DNA from: Porphyromonas canoris
GTDB lineage: Bacteria > Bacteroidota > Bacteroidia > Bacteroidales > Porphyromonadaceae
Assembly: GCF_000769115.1 (NCBI RefSeq)
Contig: NZ_JQZV01000013.1
Location: forward strand, 351,603 to 415,602
Direction: 5' to 3'
DNA length: 64,000 nt
The translations under genes were made by a program, and so were the position numbers. The notes under the pieces are model-generated. The model did not search any database. It saw only the letters and a program-made list of their open reading frames with translations, and was not told the origin of the DNA. Shown piece after piece: positions 1-8,664 of the stretch. Numbering within the stretch: position 1 is the stretch's first letter; every line of letters begins with the position of its first letter.

Positions 1-793
1 CGCACATCTTTTGCATTCCTTTCACGCCACCCATTTCTTTGTACCACTTAAGGGTTTGAAGAGCAACATAGATAGGGAATACAGGAGGAGTATTGAACAT
101 AGACTCTTTGTCCACGTGAGTCTTATAGTTAAGCATTGTAGGAAGAGGTCTGTCCACCTTGCCAAGAGCATCAAGCTTAACCACTGCAAATGTAACACCG
201 GCAGGAGCAAGATTCTTTTGAGCACCACCATAGATAAGGTCATACTTAGACACATCCACCGGACGAGAGAAGATGTCGGAAGACATATCCGCAATAAGAG
301 GTACATTTACATCAAGGTCTTTGTGTAGCTGTGTACCATAGATAGTATTGTTGGAAGTAACGTGGAAGTAATCTACGTCAGAAGGTACGGTGTAGTCCTT
401 ACCAAGTTCAGGATACCAAGTGTAAGTATCAGCCTTAGAGCTTGCAAGCACTTCGACATCGCCCACAAGTTTTGCTTCCTTGATGGCGTTGCTTGCCCAT
501 GTACCTGTATCGATATAAGCAGCCTTTGTCTTCAAGAAGTTGAGAGGAGCCATGTAGAACTGCAAGCTTGCACCGCCACCAAGGAATACTACATCGTATC
601 CTGCCGGAGCTTCGATAAGTTCAAGGAACAGCTTGCGGCACTCTTCTATTACGGCAGTAAACTGTTTGCCACGGTGAGATACCTCGATAAGAGACAAACC
701 TGTGTCTGCAAAAGATCTTACTGCTTCTGCTGCATTCTCAATCACCTTCTCGTTCAAGATAGAAGGACCTGCTGAAAAGTTGTGAATTTTCAT
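1..793 (-). CDS. serC: Phosphoserine aminotransferase, C-terminus cut by window edge
   Basis: A cytosolic PLP enzyme that transfers the amino group of glutamate to 3-phosphohydroxypyruvate in serine synthesis; the same family also acts in the PLP pathway. The first 264 codons are visible and the frame is open to the left edge, so about a quarter of the usual 360 residues is missing. It opens with [10 protein letters not shown], the classic SerC start. It carries GGGASLQF near residue 72, the SSDIFSRP segment near 171, and [11 protein letters not shown], in which Lys193 should bind PLP. The start is fixed by the conserved N-terminus. It is transcribed away from rarA's stop with a short gap, so it may follow rarA or have its own promoter; no clear TAnnTTTG box was seen in the gap. 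The family assignment is secure. Confidence 0.97.
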   Translation of the reverse strand, partial: MKIHNFSAGPSILNEKVIENAAEAVRSFADTGLSLIEVSHRGKQFTAVIEECRKLFLELIEAPAGYDVVFLGGGASLQFYMAPLNFLKTKAAYIDTGTWASNAIKEAKLVGDVEVLASSKADTYTWYPELGKDYTVPSDVDYFHVTSNNTIYGTQLHKDLDVNVPLIADMSSDIFSRPVDVSKYDLIYGGAQKNLAPAGVTFAVVKLDALGKVDRPLPTMLNYKTHVDKESMFNTPPVFPIYVALQTLKWYKEMGGVKGMQKMC

Positions 794-849
794 AACGTTT
801 TGTTTGTGTTATAAGTTTGTAAATGAATTATTGTTTTCTCTGTCAGATC

Positions 850-2121
850 TCAGTTAGTGGGTTGTTGAGCCACAAGACGTTGCTCATTAGCATTAGATCC
901 CGGTGTCCAAAACGGTCCGGCTTGTTCCACTTCGGGCGGAGCATAGCTGTCTTTATGAAATCCTCCCTCATAAGCATGCGGATAGTGATAACCCTTACCA
1001 TACCCTATCTCTTTCATCAGAGCCGTGGGGGCATTCCTCAGATGCATCGGCACCGGATGCGGTTCATGTGTGCGAACATACTCCAACGCGTTGTCTATCG
1101 CTACGTATGCGCTGTTGCTTTTAGGGCTTGTCGCAAGATATATGGTCGCTTCTGCAAGAGGGATTCTACCTTCGGGCCATCCTATCCTTTCCACTGCATC
1201 GAAAGCCGACTGTGCTATGAGCAGAGCATTCGGATTCGCCAACCCTATATCTTCTGCGGCTGCAATCACCAGCCTGCGAGCTATAAAGCGAGGATCTTCA
1301 CCCCCTTCTATCATCCGTGCAAGCCAATAAAGAGCGGCATTCGGTGCACTTCCTCTGATGCTTTTGATGTATGCCGAAATAATATCGTAGTGCAACTCTC
1401 CTCCCTTATCGTAGGCAGCCGGATTCTGTTGCAGATAAGAGGTAACGCGGTTATTGTCTATGACGATGACCTCATCCTCTTTCATCCCCGGCATGGTAGT
1501 AAAAAGCTCCAGAATATTCAAGAGCTTCCGTCCGTCTCCGGCGGCATAGGTGTGCAGGGCATCCCTTTCCCGTATATCGAAAGTGTGTTTCGCCATCTCC
1601 TTATCCTTGGTGATGGCTATATCTATGAGAGCATCCATGTCCTCTTTACCAAGAGGTTCCATGACAAACACCCTGCATCTGCTCAGCAGAGGTCTTATCA
1701 CTTCAAACGAAGGATTCTCGGTAGTGGCTCCGATAAGTGTGATCACACCGGTCTCCACCGCATGGAGCAGGGAGTCTTGCTGGCTTTTGCTGAAGCGGTG
1801 TATCTCATCTATGAACAGTATGGGAGTGCCTTTGGAAAAAAGGCCTCCGCTCTGACGCGCACACTCTACCACCTCCCGTACATCCTTCACGCCTGAAGAG
1901 GTTGCACTGAGTGTGTAGAAAGGCAGCCCCAATTCGTTTGCAACAATATTAGCCAAGGTTGTCTTACCCACTCCGGGAGGTCCCCACAAAATAAATGAAC
2001 GAAGACAACGCGCCTCCAACATCTCTTTTATAGGAGATCCCGGGGCTACAAGATGCTTCTGACCGACGTAGTCTTGCAGGTTTTTTGGACGGAGTCGCTC
2101 CGCCAAGGGGGCATTTGTCAT
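850..2121 (-). CDS. rarA: Replication-associated recombination ATPase RarA (MgsA)
   Basis: A cytosolic AAA+ ATPase of the clamp-loader branch that acts at stalled replication forks, related to E. coli RarA, yeast Mgs1 and WRNIP1. With the chosen ATG it has 423 residues, normal for the family. It starts [17 protein letters not shown], then Walker A GPPGVGKT (residues 47-54), Walker [11 protein letters not shown] (101-110), sensor 1 GATTENPS, an arginine-finger region (LLSRCRV), and the RarA C-terminal part with [17 protein letters not shown] and [11 protein letters not shown]. The frame stays open for 74 codons upstream, but that stretch is basic, low in complexity and unlike the family, so I start at the ATG just before PLAERLRPK. 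It lies divergent from the porin gene. Confidence 0.96.
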   Translation of the reverse strand: MTNAPLAERLRPKNLQDYVGQKHLVAPGSPIKEMLEARCLRSFILWGPPGVGKTTLANIVANELGLPFYTLSATSSGVKDVREVVECARQSGGLFSKGTPILFIDEIHRFSKSQQDSLLHAVETGVITLIGATTENPSFEVIRPLLSRCRVFVMEPLGKEDMDALIDIAITKDKEMAKHTFDIRERDALHTYAAGDGRKLLNILELFTTMPGMKEDEVIVIDNNRVTSYLQQNPAAYDKGGELHYDIISAYIKSIRGSAPNAALYWLARMIEGGEDPRFIARRLVIAAAEDIGLANPNALLIAQSAFDAVERIGWPEGRIPLAEATIYLATSPKSNSAYVAIDNALEYVRTHEPHPVPMHLRNAPTALMKEIGYGKGYHYPHAYEGGFHKDSYAPPEVEQAGPFWTPGSNANEQRLVAQQPTN

Positions 2122-2394
2122 GTGGTCTTCGTCTTTAGGTAGTACGAATATAGGGGTTATTTTGATAATGCCCAAATTTTGTTTCATTTTGCGCTTTTTT
2201 GTCTCGAAGCCTCTTCGTAACACAGCTAATACAGAGGAATTGATAAGGAGAAGACAGACCCCGAAACACCCCTTTTTTGTTCCCGTTTTCACGCTCTCTT
2301 TTATCCGTTTTGCAACCGCTTTTAGAATAAAAAACAGAGACACGGAACAGCTTTGCGGAAAAGTCCTGTGGTTATACAGCTATCTCTTTCAGGA

Positions 2395-2432
2395 TTAACA
2401 TTTTTGTAACCATATCTTAGAGACTTTTTAAT
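2395..2432 (+). promoter_or_regulatory. Putative Pho box of the phosphate porin gene
   Basis: Four TTAAC-like pentamers recur every 11 bp: TTAAC (2395), GTAAC (2406), TTAGA (2417) and TTAAT (2428). The first two make TTAAC-N5-TGTAAC, which also occurs upstream of pstS. An 11-bp period of direct half-sites is the architecture known for PhoB/PhoP boxes. The last half-site starts 15 bp before the -7 box, as it does at pstS. Binding by the PhoB of this locus is inferred. Confidence 0.6.
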
Positions 2433-2442
2433 TTCATTGCCC

Positions 2443-2450
2443 TAACTTTG
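2443..2450 (+). promoter_or_regulatory. Promoter -7 box (TAACTTTG) of the porin gene
   Basis: TAACTTTG matches the Bacteroidetes sigma-ABfr -7 consensus TAnnTTTG. There is no good TTTG at -33; the 11-bp-phased repeats occupy that region instead, as expected for an activator-dependent promoter. Confidence 0.65.
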
Positions 2451-2486
2451 CGACGTGATCGAGGAAAAATAAAACCAATAACTAAG

Positions 2487-3749
2487 ATGAAAAAGATTTC
2501 TATTTTACTTGCCTGTTTGTCTCTATACTCCGTGAGTATGGCGCAGCAAGAAACGGAGCAGTCTCGCATAGCGAAAGTCGAACAAAAGATGCAGGAGCAG
2601 GAAGAAGCTCTTACACTTTTGAAGAAGCTGAAAGTAACAGGATATGTACAGACCCAATGGCAACACGGAGAGAAAGATGCCGCTCTAAAAGTGGGAGCCA
2701 AAAACGAACAGAAAGAAGATACATTCGATCGCATCGGAATACGTCGCGGTCGCATCAAGTTTGCATACGATACCGGGCTTACCTCTTCAGTATTTCAGCT
2801 CGATATTACGGAAAAGGGTGTCGGGGTCAAGGATGCCTATGTCAATCTCAAAGATCCTTGGATGAAGAGCAGCTCGTTGCGCTTCGGGGTTTTCGACCGT
2901 CCGTTTGGGGATGAGATCGGATACTCTTCCGCAAGGAGAGAGTCCCCGGAACGTTCGCTGATATTCAATACTCTCTTCCCGGACGGACGAGATTTGGGAG
3001 CCATGCTTACCCTGCAAGCTCCGAAGGGTTCTCCGCTTAGTTTCTTGAAGTTGGACGCCGGACTTTTTGCCGGGAATGGTCTTAAGCAGGAGACGGATAG
3101 CCGAAAAGACTTTATCGGACACCTCTCCATGATGAAAGATTTAGGCGATAACCTCCGTGTGGGATTAGGGGCATCCTACTACAATGGAGGTGTTTATCAA
3201 GGTACGGATAAGGTGTACACCTTTAAGAATGGAGCTTTTGAGCTGAACCAAAACAACACTAACAAAGGCAGATTTGCCAAGCGTGAATATTATGGTGTGG
3301 ATGGTCAGTTTCTCCTGCTTTCTCCGCTCGGAATGACGCATTTGCGTGCGGAGTATCTCATGGGAACACAGCCGGGCTCGGCATCAAGCTCGCAAAGTCC
3401 CAACTCCTCAACACTTCCAAGCCACGACACATTCATTAGAACATTCAGGGGCGGATACGCTGTGCTGGTACAGGATTTCGGTTCATTCCCTCTGTCGGCA
3501 GTGTTAAAGTACGAATGGTATGACCCTAACACCCGAATCTCCGGCAACGAAATAGGAAAAGGTAACAGCAGTCGGGCAGATCTTGCTTACACCACCTTTG
3601 GAGCCGGTCTGCTCTGGAAGATCACCGGCAATATCCGTATGCAGGCACACTACGATATGGTGAGCAACGAAGTGAGCAGTGCTCTCGCCGGGTACGAAAA
3701 GGATAGAAAAGACAACGTCTTTACGCTCAGACTGCAATATAAGTTTTGA
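2487..3749 (+). CDS. Phosphate/polyphosphate-selective porin (OprO/OprP family)
   Basis: An outer-membrane beta-barrel porin expected to admit phosphate or other anions. It has 420 residues, as usual for the Bacteroidetes family. The chosen ATG gives a clean signal peptide, MKKISILLACLSLYSVSMAQ. A short heptad-like stretch follows (about residues 22-48, rich in Q, E, K and L), the trimerising segment common in these porins. The rest is alternating beta-strand sequence ending in ...VFTLRLQYKF, with the terminal Phe needed for barrel assembly. Segments such as RFGVFDRPFG and ERSLIFNTLFPDGRDLG are family-like. It precedes pstS and shares its putative Pho box, so a role in phosphate uptake is well supported. 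It ends at a strong terminator and is a separate transcript. Confidence 0.9.
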   Translation: MKKISILLACLSLYSVSMAQQETEQSRIAKVEQKMQEQEEALTLLKKLKVTGYVQTQWQHGEKDAALKVGAKNEQKEDTFDRIGIRRGRIKFAYDTGLTSSVFQLDITEKGVGVKDAYVNLKDPWMKSSSLRFGVFDRPFGDEIGYSSARRESPERSLIFNTLFPDGRDLGAMLTLQAPKGSPLSFLKLDAGLFAGNGLKQETDSRKDFIGHLSMMKDLGDNLRVGLGASYYNGGVYQGTDKVYTFKNGAFELNQNNTNKGRFAKREYYGVDGQFLLLSPLGMTHLRAEYLMGTQPGSASSSQSPNSSTLPSHDTFIRTFRGGYAVLVQDFGSFPLSAVLKYEWYDPNTRISGNEIGKGNSSRADLAYTTFGAGLLWKITGNIRMQAHYDMVSNEVSSALAGYEKDRKDNVFTLRLQYKF

Positions 3750-3786
3750 TACCTCAGGGTCTTACGACCTTTGGTTTCATGCTCGA

Positions 3787-3827
3787 ACATCGGCAGCATA
3801 CATTCCGTATGCTGCCGATGTTTTTTA
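3787..3827 (+). terminator. Rho-independent terminator after the porin gene
   Basis: A perfect 15-bp stem (ACATCGGCAGCATAC with its complement), a 5-nt ATTCC loop and a T-run directly after the stem. It lies 37 bp past the porin stop. Confidence 0.93.
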
Positions 3828-3829
3828 TT

Positions 3830-4131
3830 CCCTCTTCTGAAACTTGGTGTAAACCTCTTTATAAGTTTTGTTCATCCTGTTCATATCTTTCTCCAAACGG
3901 CTTCAGAAATCTTTTTCAAGGCTTGCCCTGTAGAAATCACGCTTTGAGGTGTGGAAATCAAAGCTTGGTTTTCACACTTCAAGCCCTGATTCGGAATATT
4001 ATAAACGTTAAAAGAGACTTTTTAATCCGTTTAGAGGAAGATATAAACCTATTCAAATCTGTTTGTGATCGGCTCTTTTTCGGTTGCTGTCCGCTTTCCG
4101 TTTTTTGTCTCTTTACTCCATTCCGAACCGC
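3830..4131. other. Non-coding spacer with an imperfect hairpin
   Basis: About 300 bp between the porin terminator and the pstS Pho box with no credible gene. It contains an imperfect 15-16-bp inverted repeat (3942-3957 with 3969-3983) built on CTTTGAGGTGTGG and CACACTTCAAG. The wording (GTTAAAAG, GATATAAACCTATTCAAATC) loosely recalls the spacer near 16.3 kb. No function can be assigned. Confidence 0.4.
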
Positions 4132-4169
4132 TTAACCAAAATGTAACAGAAAGGCAGATGGTGCGTAAC
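4132..4169 (+). promoter_or_regulatory. Putative Pho box of the pst operon
   Basis: TTAAC (4132), GTAAC (4143) and GTAAC (4165) are in 11-bp phase; the half-site expected at 4154 is degenerate. The first pair, TTAAC-N5-TGTAAC, is identical in layout to the one before the porin gene. The distance from the last half-site to the -7 box is 15 bp in both cases. Confidence 0.62.
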
Positions 4170-4179
4170 ATTCGTTCGG

Positions 4180-4187
4180 TAGTTTTG
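4180..4187 (+). promoter_or_regulatory. Promoter -7 box (TAGTTTTG) of pstS
   Basis: TAGTTTTG fits TAnnTTTG and lies about 45 bp before the pstS ATG. No -33 TTTG lies at normal spacing, so activation through the Pho box just upstream is likely. Confidence 0.65.
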
Positions 4188-4232
4188 CAGTGAAAACAAT
4201 GAGATATATACAAATTCAAAAAACAGAGAGAC

Positions 4233-5048
4233 ATGAAAAAAACAATCTTAGCATCTCTTGCGCTTTTAGCGCTTTCATGGAGTGCCAATGCTCAACGAGT
4301 AAAAGGATCGGACACGGTACTTCCCCTATCCCAAAAGATAGCGGAACAATATATGAAGCAAAACAGATCTGCCACAATATCTGTAACCGGTGGAGGTAGC
4401 GGTGTGGGTATATCCGCTCTTCTTGCCGGTACTACGGAGATAGCACAAGCATCACGCAGGATTAAGTTTGATGAAAAACAAAAACTTCAAGAAGGGGGTA
4501 AGAGTGCAAAGGAGGTAATTATCGCTTATGATGCGCTTGCGGTGGTTGTTCATCCGGGCAATAAGGCGGACAGGCTCACTCGTGAACAGCTTGAAGGGAT
4601 ATTTACCGGAAAGATTAAAAACTGGAAAGAGGTCGGCGGAGAAGATCTGAAGATCGTGCCATACTCTCGTGAGACATCCTCCGGTACTTATGAGTTTTTC
4701 AAAGAGAGTGTTCTGAAAAACAAAAACTACATGAACGGCATCATGAGTATGCCCGCTACGGGAGCCATCGTACAGTCTGTAAGCCAGACCAAAGGAGCTA
4801 TCGGCTACATCGGGTTGGCTTATCTGAACAAGGATGTAAAACCGGTTCGGATCTCCTACGACAAGGGCAAGACATTCACCGCTCCCACGATAGAGAATGC
4901 CAAGAACAAGTCTTACCCAGTGGTGCGTCCGCTCTACTACTATTACGAAGCGAAGTCTACCACGGCATTGAAACCTTTTGTGGACTATGTGCTCTCTGCC
5001 GATGGACAGAAGATCGTATCCGAAGTGGGCTTCATCCCCGTAAAATAA
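4233..5048 (+). CDS. pstS: Phosphate ABC transporter, periplasmic phosphate-binding protein
   Basis: It binds inorganic phosphate in the periplasm and delivers it to the PstCAB transporter. It has 271 residues with a type I signal peptide (MKKTILASLALLALSWSANA) and no lipobox, so it should be soluble. The mature protein has the PstS pattern: KGSDTVLPL, TGGGSGVGI near residue 52 (first phosphate loop), REQLEGIFTGKIKNWKEVGG (117-136) and YSRETSSGTYEFF (144-156, second phosphate loop). It ends with the short C-terminal helix seen in compact PstS forms. It is the first gene of pstS-C-A-B-phoU, and the close spacing downstream supports one operon under Pho control. Confidence 0.96.
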   Translation: MKKTILASLALLALSWSANAQRVKGSDTVLPLSQKIAEQYMKQNRSATISVTGGGSGVGISALLAGTTEIAQASRRIKFDEKQKLQEGGKSAKEVIIAYDALAVVVHPGNKADRLTREQLEGIFTGKIKNWKEVGGEDLKIVPYSRETSSGTYEFFKESVLKNKNYMNGIMSMPATGAIVQSVSQTKGAIGYIGLAYLNKDVKPVRISYDKGKTFTAPTIENAKNKSYPVVRPLYYYYEAKSTTALKPFVDYVLSADGQKIVSEVGFIPVK

Positions 5049-5073
5049 GAGGCAAGATCGTATAGCTTACAGC

Positions 5074-6285
5074 ATGAATATGAAGCAACTGAGACGATTT
5101 TTTGAGAAAGTAACAGAGACAATACTGGCTTTTAGCAGTGCTATCACAAGCATCGCTATTGTGCTGATAGTGGTCTTTCTCTTCAAAGAGGGGTTGGGGC
5201 TGTTCTCCTCGCCCTCTGTGGAGAAAGGGTATGCGCTTTATCTTCACTCGTCCAACGGCGTAAAGGATCTTTCCGTAACGGACATAAAGAATATTTTCGA
5301 CTCCGAAGTGGTCTCCTGGGCAGAGTTGGGCGGTAGGGACGAAGAGATTATGATCTTCAGATTTGACGAAATATTTTCGCTCTATTCCGATGAAGAGCTG
5401 GGCGAAAACTACGAACATCTTCCAGACAAACTGGCTCAAGTGATCCGTGAGAACCCCAATATCATAGCTTTTCTTCCCGAAAAATATGCTCCCGTAAACG
5501 TGTCGGAGGTTAAAGCTCTACCCTATAAGAACATCTCTCTATCCGATTTCTTTGGCCGAAAAGAGTGGATGCCTACGGCAACTCCTGCGCCTCTGTTCGG
5601 TGTGCTACCGCTTTTGTTGGGAACGTTGCTCGTCAGTATCGTGGCTATTCTTATAGCTCTGCCTCTCGGACTTGGTGTGGCTATCTACCTTTCGGAGCTG
5701 GCAGGAGAACGAGTGCGAAAGCTTATGAAGCCGACCATAGAGCTGCTTGCCGGGATCCCTTCCGTAGTATATGGCTTCTTCGGATTGGTGGTTCTCGTTC
5801 CCATTGTACAGGATACGCTCAATCTTCCGGTGGGAGAAACCGCGCTTACGGGAAGCATCATCCTTGCCATTATGGCGCTTCCGACCATCATCACAGTGGC
5901 GGAAGATGCTCTGCGAAACACCCCCGGAGCGATGCGTGAAGCGAGTCTTGCTCTTGGGGCAACCCGCTGGCAGACCATCTACAAAGTGGTGGTGCCTTAC
6001 TCTGTATCGGGGATCTCCGCTGCGGTGGTGCTTGGTATCGGACGCGCAATAGGAGAAACCATGGCGGTACTGATGGTTACGGGCAATGCGGCGGTAATGC
6101 CTGCCTCTCTGTTGGAGTCGGTACGAACTATTCCGGCAACCATTGCGGCAGAGCTGGGAGAAGCGCCTGCCGGAGGGGCACACTACCGGTCGCTCTTTTT
6201 GTTAGGCTCTATTCTGTTTGTCATCACCATGATTATCAGTGTGGCAGCCGAAGTAATATCCAAGAAACAACATAAAAGCGTATGA
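5074..6285 (+). CDS. pstC: Phosphate ABC transporter permease PstC with a PstS-like periplasmic insert
   Basis: An inner-membrane permease subunit that pairs with PstA. At 403 residues it is about 100 longer than E. coli PstC. TM1 spans about residues 20-40. A roughly 120-residue periplasmic region follows, then the BPD permease core from about 170 onward with further membrane helices and the EAA loop (REASLALGATRWQTI). The extra region is not random. LSVTDIKNIFDSEVVSWAEL (67-86) lines up with LTREQLEGIFTGKIKNWKEV of the adjacent PstS and lacks its phosphate-binding SRETSSGT. It therefore looks like a degenerate half of a PstS lobe. It overlaps pstA by 4 bp (ATGA). An ATG two codons in is an alternative start. 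Confidence 0.93.
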   Translation: MNMKQLRRFFEKVTETILAFSSAITSIAIVLIVVFLFKEGLGLFSSPSVEKGYALYLHSSNGVKDLSVTDIKNIFDSEVVSWAELGGRDEEIMIFRFDEIFSLYSDEELGENYEHLPDKLAQVIRENPNIIAFLPEKYAPVNVSEVKALPYKNISLSDFFGRKEWMPTATPAPLFGVLPLLLGTLLVSIVAILIALPLGLGVAIYLSELAGERVRKLMKPTIELLAGIPSVVYGFFGLVVLVPIVQDTLNLPVGETALTGSIILAIMALPTIITVAEDALRNTPGAMREASLALGATRWQTIYKVVVPYSVSGISAAVVLGIGRAIGETMAVLMVTGNAAVMPASLLESVRTIPATIAAELGEAPAGGAHYRSLFLLGSILFVITMIISVAAEVISKKQHKSV

Positions 6286-7142
6286 GAATGGATAAGAAAC
6301 ATACGGAGCGTATAGCTTTTTTGATATTCAGACTGTTGGGATTGCTGGTGGTCTTCACCCTGTTTTGGATTCTCGGCTTTCTTGTTTACAACGGACTGGG
6401 AGTGATAAGCTGGGAGTTTCTGACCACTGCTCCTGCCGAGGGTATGACCGAAGGGGGCATCTTCCCGGCGATAGTGGGGACACTCTGTTTGGTGGTCGGG
6501 AGCATGATTTTCTCCTTTCCTCTCGGTGTGATGTCTGCGATATATACAACGGAGTATGCCGGAAACGGAATGGTGGTGAAGTTCATCCGGATCATGACCA
6601 ATAACCTTAGCAGTATTCCTTCCATCGTATTCGGTCTGTTCGGAATGTCTCTGTTCGTGAACACTCTCGGTTTCGGAGACTCCATTTTGGCAGGATCGCT
6701 TACGCTCGGACTGCTGGTACTGCCTTTGGTTATCCGCACTACGGAAGAGGCACTCAAGGCTGTTCCGCACTCTTATCGCACCGGTAGCCTTGCTTTAGGG
6801 GCAAGCAAACTCCAAACGATATGGAAGATTGTGCTTCCGGCTGCATTTCCCAATATCTCTACGGGGCTTATCCTCTCTATCGGAAGGGTGTCGGGAGAGA
6901 CTGCGCCCATACTTTTTACGGTGGCTGCGTACTTTCTTCCCAAGCTCCCGACCGGGATATTCGATCAGGTCATGGCACTGCCGTACCACCTGTATGTGAT
7001 AGCAACGAGCGGTACAGACCTTGAGGCTTCTCGCCCGATAGCTTATGGTACAGCTTTGGTGCTTATAGCGATAGTGGTGTGTATGAATCTCCTTGCCTCT
7101 TTCTTGAGAAGACATTTCGGGGCAAAAGTGAAAACGAACTAA
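6282..7142 (+). CDS. pstA: Phosphate ABC transporter permease PstA
   Basis: The second inner-membrane permease subunit of the Pst transporter. It has 286 residues, normal for the family, with about six hydrophobic helices. The EAA loop [21 protein letters not shown] contacts Pst[21 protein letters not shown] and [15 protein letters not shown] are typical PstA/PstC core motifs. The first ATG overlaps the pstC stop, giving translational coupling; a second ATG two codons in is possible. It has no insert like that of PstC. Confidence 0.95.
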   Translation: MRMDKKHTERIAFLIFRLLGLLVVFTLFWILGFLVYNGLGVISWEFLTTAPAEGMTEGGIFPAIVGTLCLVVGSMIFSFPLGVMSAIYTTEYAGNGMVVKFIRIMTNNLSSIPSIVFGLFGMSLFVNTLGFGDSILAGSLTLGLLVLPLVIRTTEEALKAVPHSYRTGSLALGASKLQTIWKIVLPAAFPNISTGLILSIGRVSGETAPILFTVAAYFLPKLPTGIFDQVMALPYHLYVIATSGTDLEASRPIAYGTALVLIAIVVCMNLLASFLRRHFGAKVKTN

Positions 7143-7161
7143 AAGAAACAAGACAACAACG

Positions 7162-7908
7162 ATGATTGAAGCAAAAAACATAGACTTTTTCTACGGAGAC
7201 TTCCAGGCTCTTAAAGGGATAAGCATGAAGATGGAACCCAATACCGTAACCGCTTTTATAGGACCTTCGGGGTGTGGTAAATCTACTTTTCTTCGTCTTT
7301 TTAACCGCATGAACGACCTAATAGACGATACTCGCCTCACCGGCGAATGCCTTATAGATGGGAAGAATATATACGATAAGTCTCTGCCCATAGACGAGTT
7401 GAGAAAAAAAGTGGGCATGGTATTTCAGAAACCCAATCCGTTTCCGAAGTCTATCTTTGAGAATGTGGCATATGGGCTGAGGGTAAACAGCATGGGAGAT
7501 AAGAAGTTTATCGAACAGCGTGTAGAGGAGTCGCTCCGGGCTGCAGCCCTTTGGGACGAAGTGAAGGATAAACTCAAAAAGTCGGCTATGGAGCTATCGG
7601 GCGGACAGCAGCAGCGTCTCTGCATCGCAAGAGCCTTGGCGGTGTCGCCCTCTATCCTGCTTATGGATGAACCGGCATCGGCTTTGGACCCTATCTCTAC
7701 CTCAAAAATCGAAGAGCTTATACACTCTTTGAAGAGAGAGTACACGATAGTGATCGTAACGCACAATATGCAACAAGCCGCACGGGTAAGCGATATGACC
7801 GGCTTCTTCATGCTGGGCGAACTGATAGAGTACAGCGAGACAAAGAAGATGTTTCTAAGCCCTAAGGAACAGGCTACACAGAATTATATCACAGGTCGTT
7901 TTGGTTAA
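7162..7908 (+). CDS. pstB: Phosphate ABC transporter ATP-binding protein
   Basis: A cytosolic ATPase that powers Pst phosphate import. It has 248 residues. Walker A is GPSGCGKS (34-41), the PstB-specific FNRMNDLI follows, the Q-loop is [14 protein letters not shown], the signature is LSGGQQQR (near 146), Walker B is [13 protein letters not shown], and the switch is [11 protein letters not shown]. The protein ends [18 protein letters not shown], the normal PstB tail. It follows pstA by 19 bp and precedes phoU by 20 bp. Confidence 0.97.
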   Translation: MIEAKNIDFFYGDFQALKGISMKMEPNTVTAFIGPSGCGKSTFLRLFNRMNDLIDDTRLTGECLIDGKNIYDKSLPIDELRKKVGMVFQKPNPFPKSIFENVAYGLRVNSMGDKKFIEQRVEESLRAAALWDEVKDKLKKSAMELSGGQQQRLCIARALAVSPSILLMDEPASALDPISTSKIEELIHSLKREYTIVIVTHNMQQAARVSDMTGFFMLGELIEYSETKKMFLSPKEQATQNYITGRFG

Positions 7909-7928
7909 ACAAAAAGAGAATAACAACT

Positions 7929-8606
7929 ATGAAACATACCGAACAGGAGATGCTCGCCCTGAAAGAAGAGGTGAGGCAGATGTGGAGACTGACACTGTCG
8001 CAGCTCGAAAAGGCTAAAGAGGCATTCTTAAACAGTAATATCGAGACCGCTCTGGAGGTTATGAGCAGGGAGAAAAGGTTGGATGCGTTCGACCTGAAGA
8101 TAGACAGCGACTGCGAAAACTATATTGCTCTTTACAGTCCGGTCGCCATAGACCTTCGTCTTATACTCTCTCTGATAAAGATCAGCAATACTCTCGAACG
8201 CATAGGAGACTTTGCGGTGGGTATCGCAAAGCATGTCATAGATAATGATTGCAGTGATGTGGATCCGAAAATATTGGATGAACTGCAGGTGGAACAGATG
8301 TTTGACATTCTCATCGGCATGCTTAGCGACAGCTATGTAATACTGGAGTCCGAAAATACGAAGGTGTCCGGCAAAATTCTTGCTCAAGATGAGGCGGTGG
8401 ATACCATCTATCACAATGCTTTGGAAAGCCTTGCAGAGGAGATTCGGAAAAGACCCGACTTTGCCCGTTGCGGTCTCAAGCTCTTCCTGCTGATACGTAA
8501 AATGGAAAGAATAGGCGATCATTGCAGCAATATTGTCGAGGAACTCGTTTTCTATGTAGATGCAAAGGTGCTGAAACATAGCGGTCAAAGATTCTCGGAG
8601 GAGTGA
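7929..8606 (+). CDS. phoU: Phosphate signalling protein PhoU
   Basis: A cytosolic, peripheral membrane regulator that links Pst activity to the PhoR kinase and represses the Pho response when phosphate is plentiful. It has 225 residues made of two similar three-helix PhoU domains. Each has a metal-binding type motif: DLRLILSLIKISNTLERIGD (residues 76-95) and LKLFLLIRKMERIGDHCSNI (about 183-202). The position between pstB and phoBR is the usual one. The gap to phoB contains a separate -7 box, so phoBR can also be transcribed alone. Confidence 0.95.
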   Translation: MKHTEQEMLALKEEVRQMWRLTLSQLEKAKEAFLNSNIETALEVMSREKRLDAFDLKIDSDCENYIALYSPVAIDLRLILSLIKISNTLERIGDFAVGIAKHVIDNDCSDVDPKILDELQVEQMFDILIGMLSDSYVILESENTKVSGKILAQDEAVDTIYHNALESLAEEIRKRPDFARCGLKLFLLIRKMERIGDHCSNIVEELVFYVDAKVLKHSGQRFSEE

Positions 8607-8616
8607 TACAATCCGG

Positions 8617-8644
8617 TTTGTATAGCGGAAAAAGGCTAACTTTG
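8617..8644 (+). promoter_or_regulatory. Promoter of phoB-phoR
   Basis: TTTG (8617) and TAACTTTG (8637-8644) lie 16 bp apart, slightly tighter than the usual Bacteroidetes spacing, about 20 bp before the phoB ATG. No TTAAC-type Pho box was found here, which suggests basal rather than auto-activated expression. Confidence 0.5.
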
Positions 8645-8664
8645 AAAGGAGAAAAAAGCTATTT

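Noticed and set aside
2122-2343. N-terminal extension of RarA (74 more codons)
   Set aside because: The extra residues are basic, low in complexity and unlike the family; the family start PLAERLRPK follows the chosen ATG.
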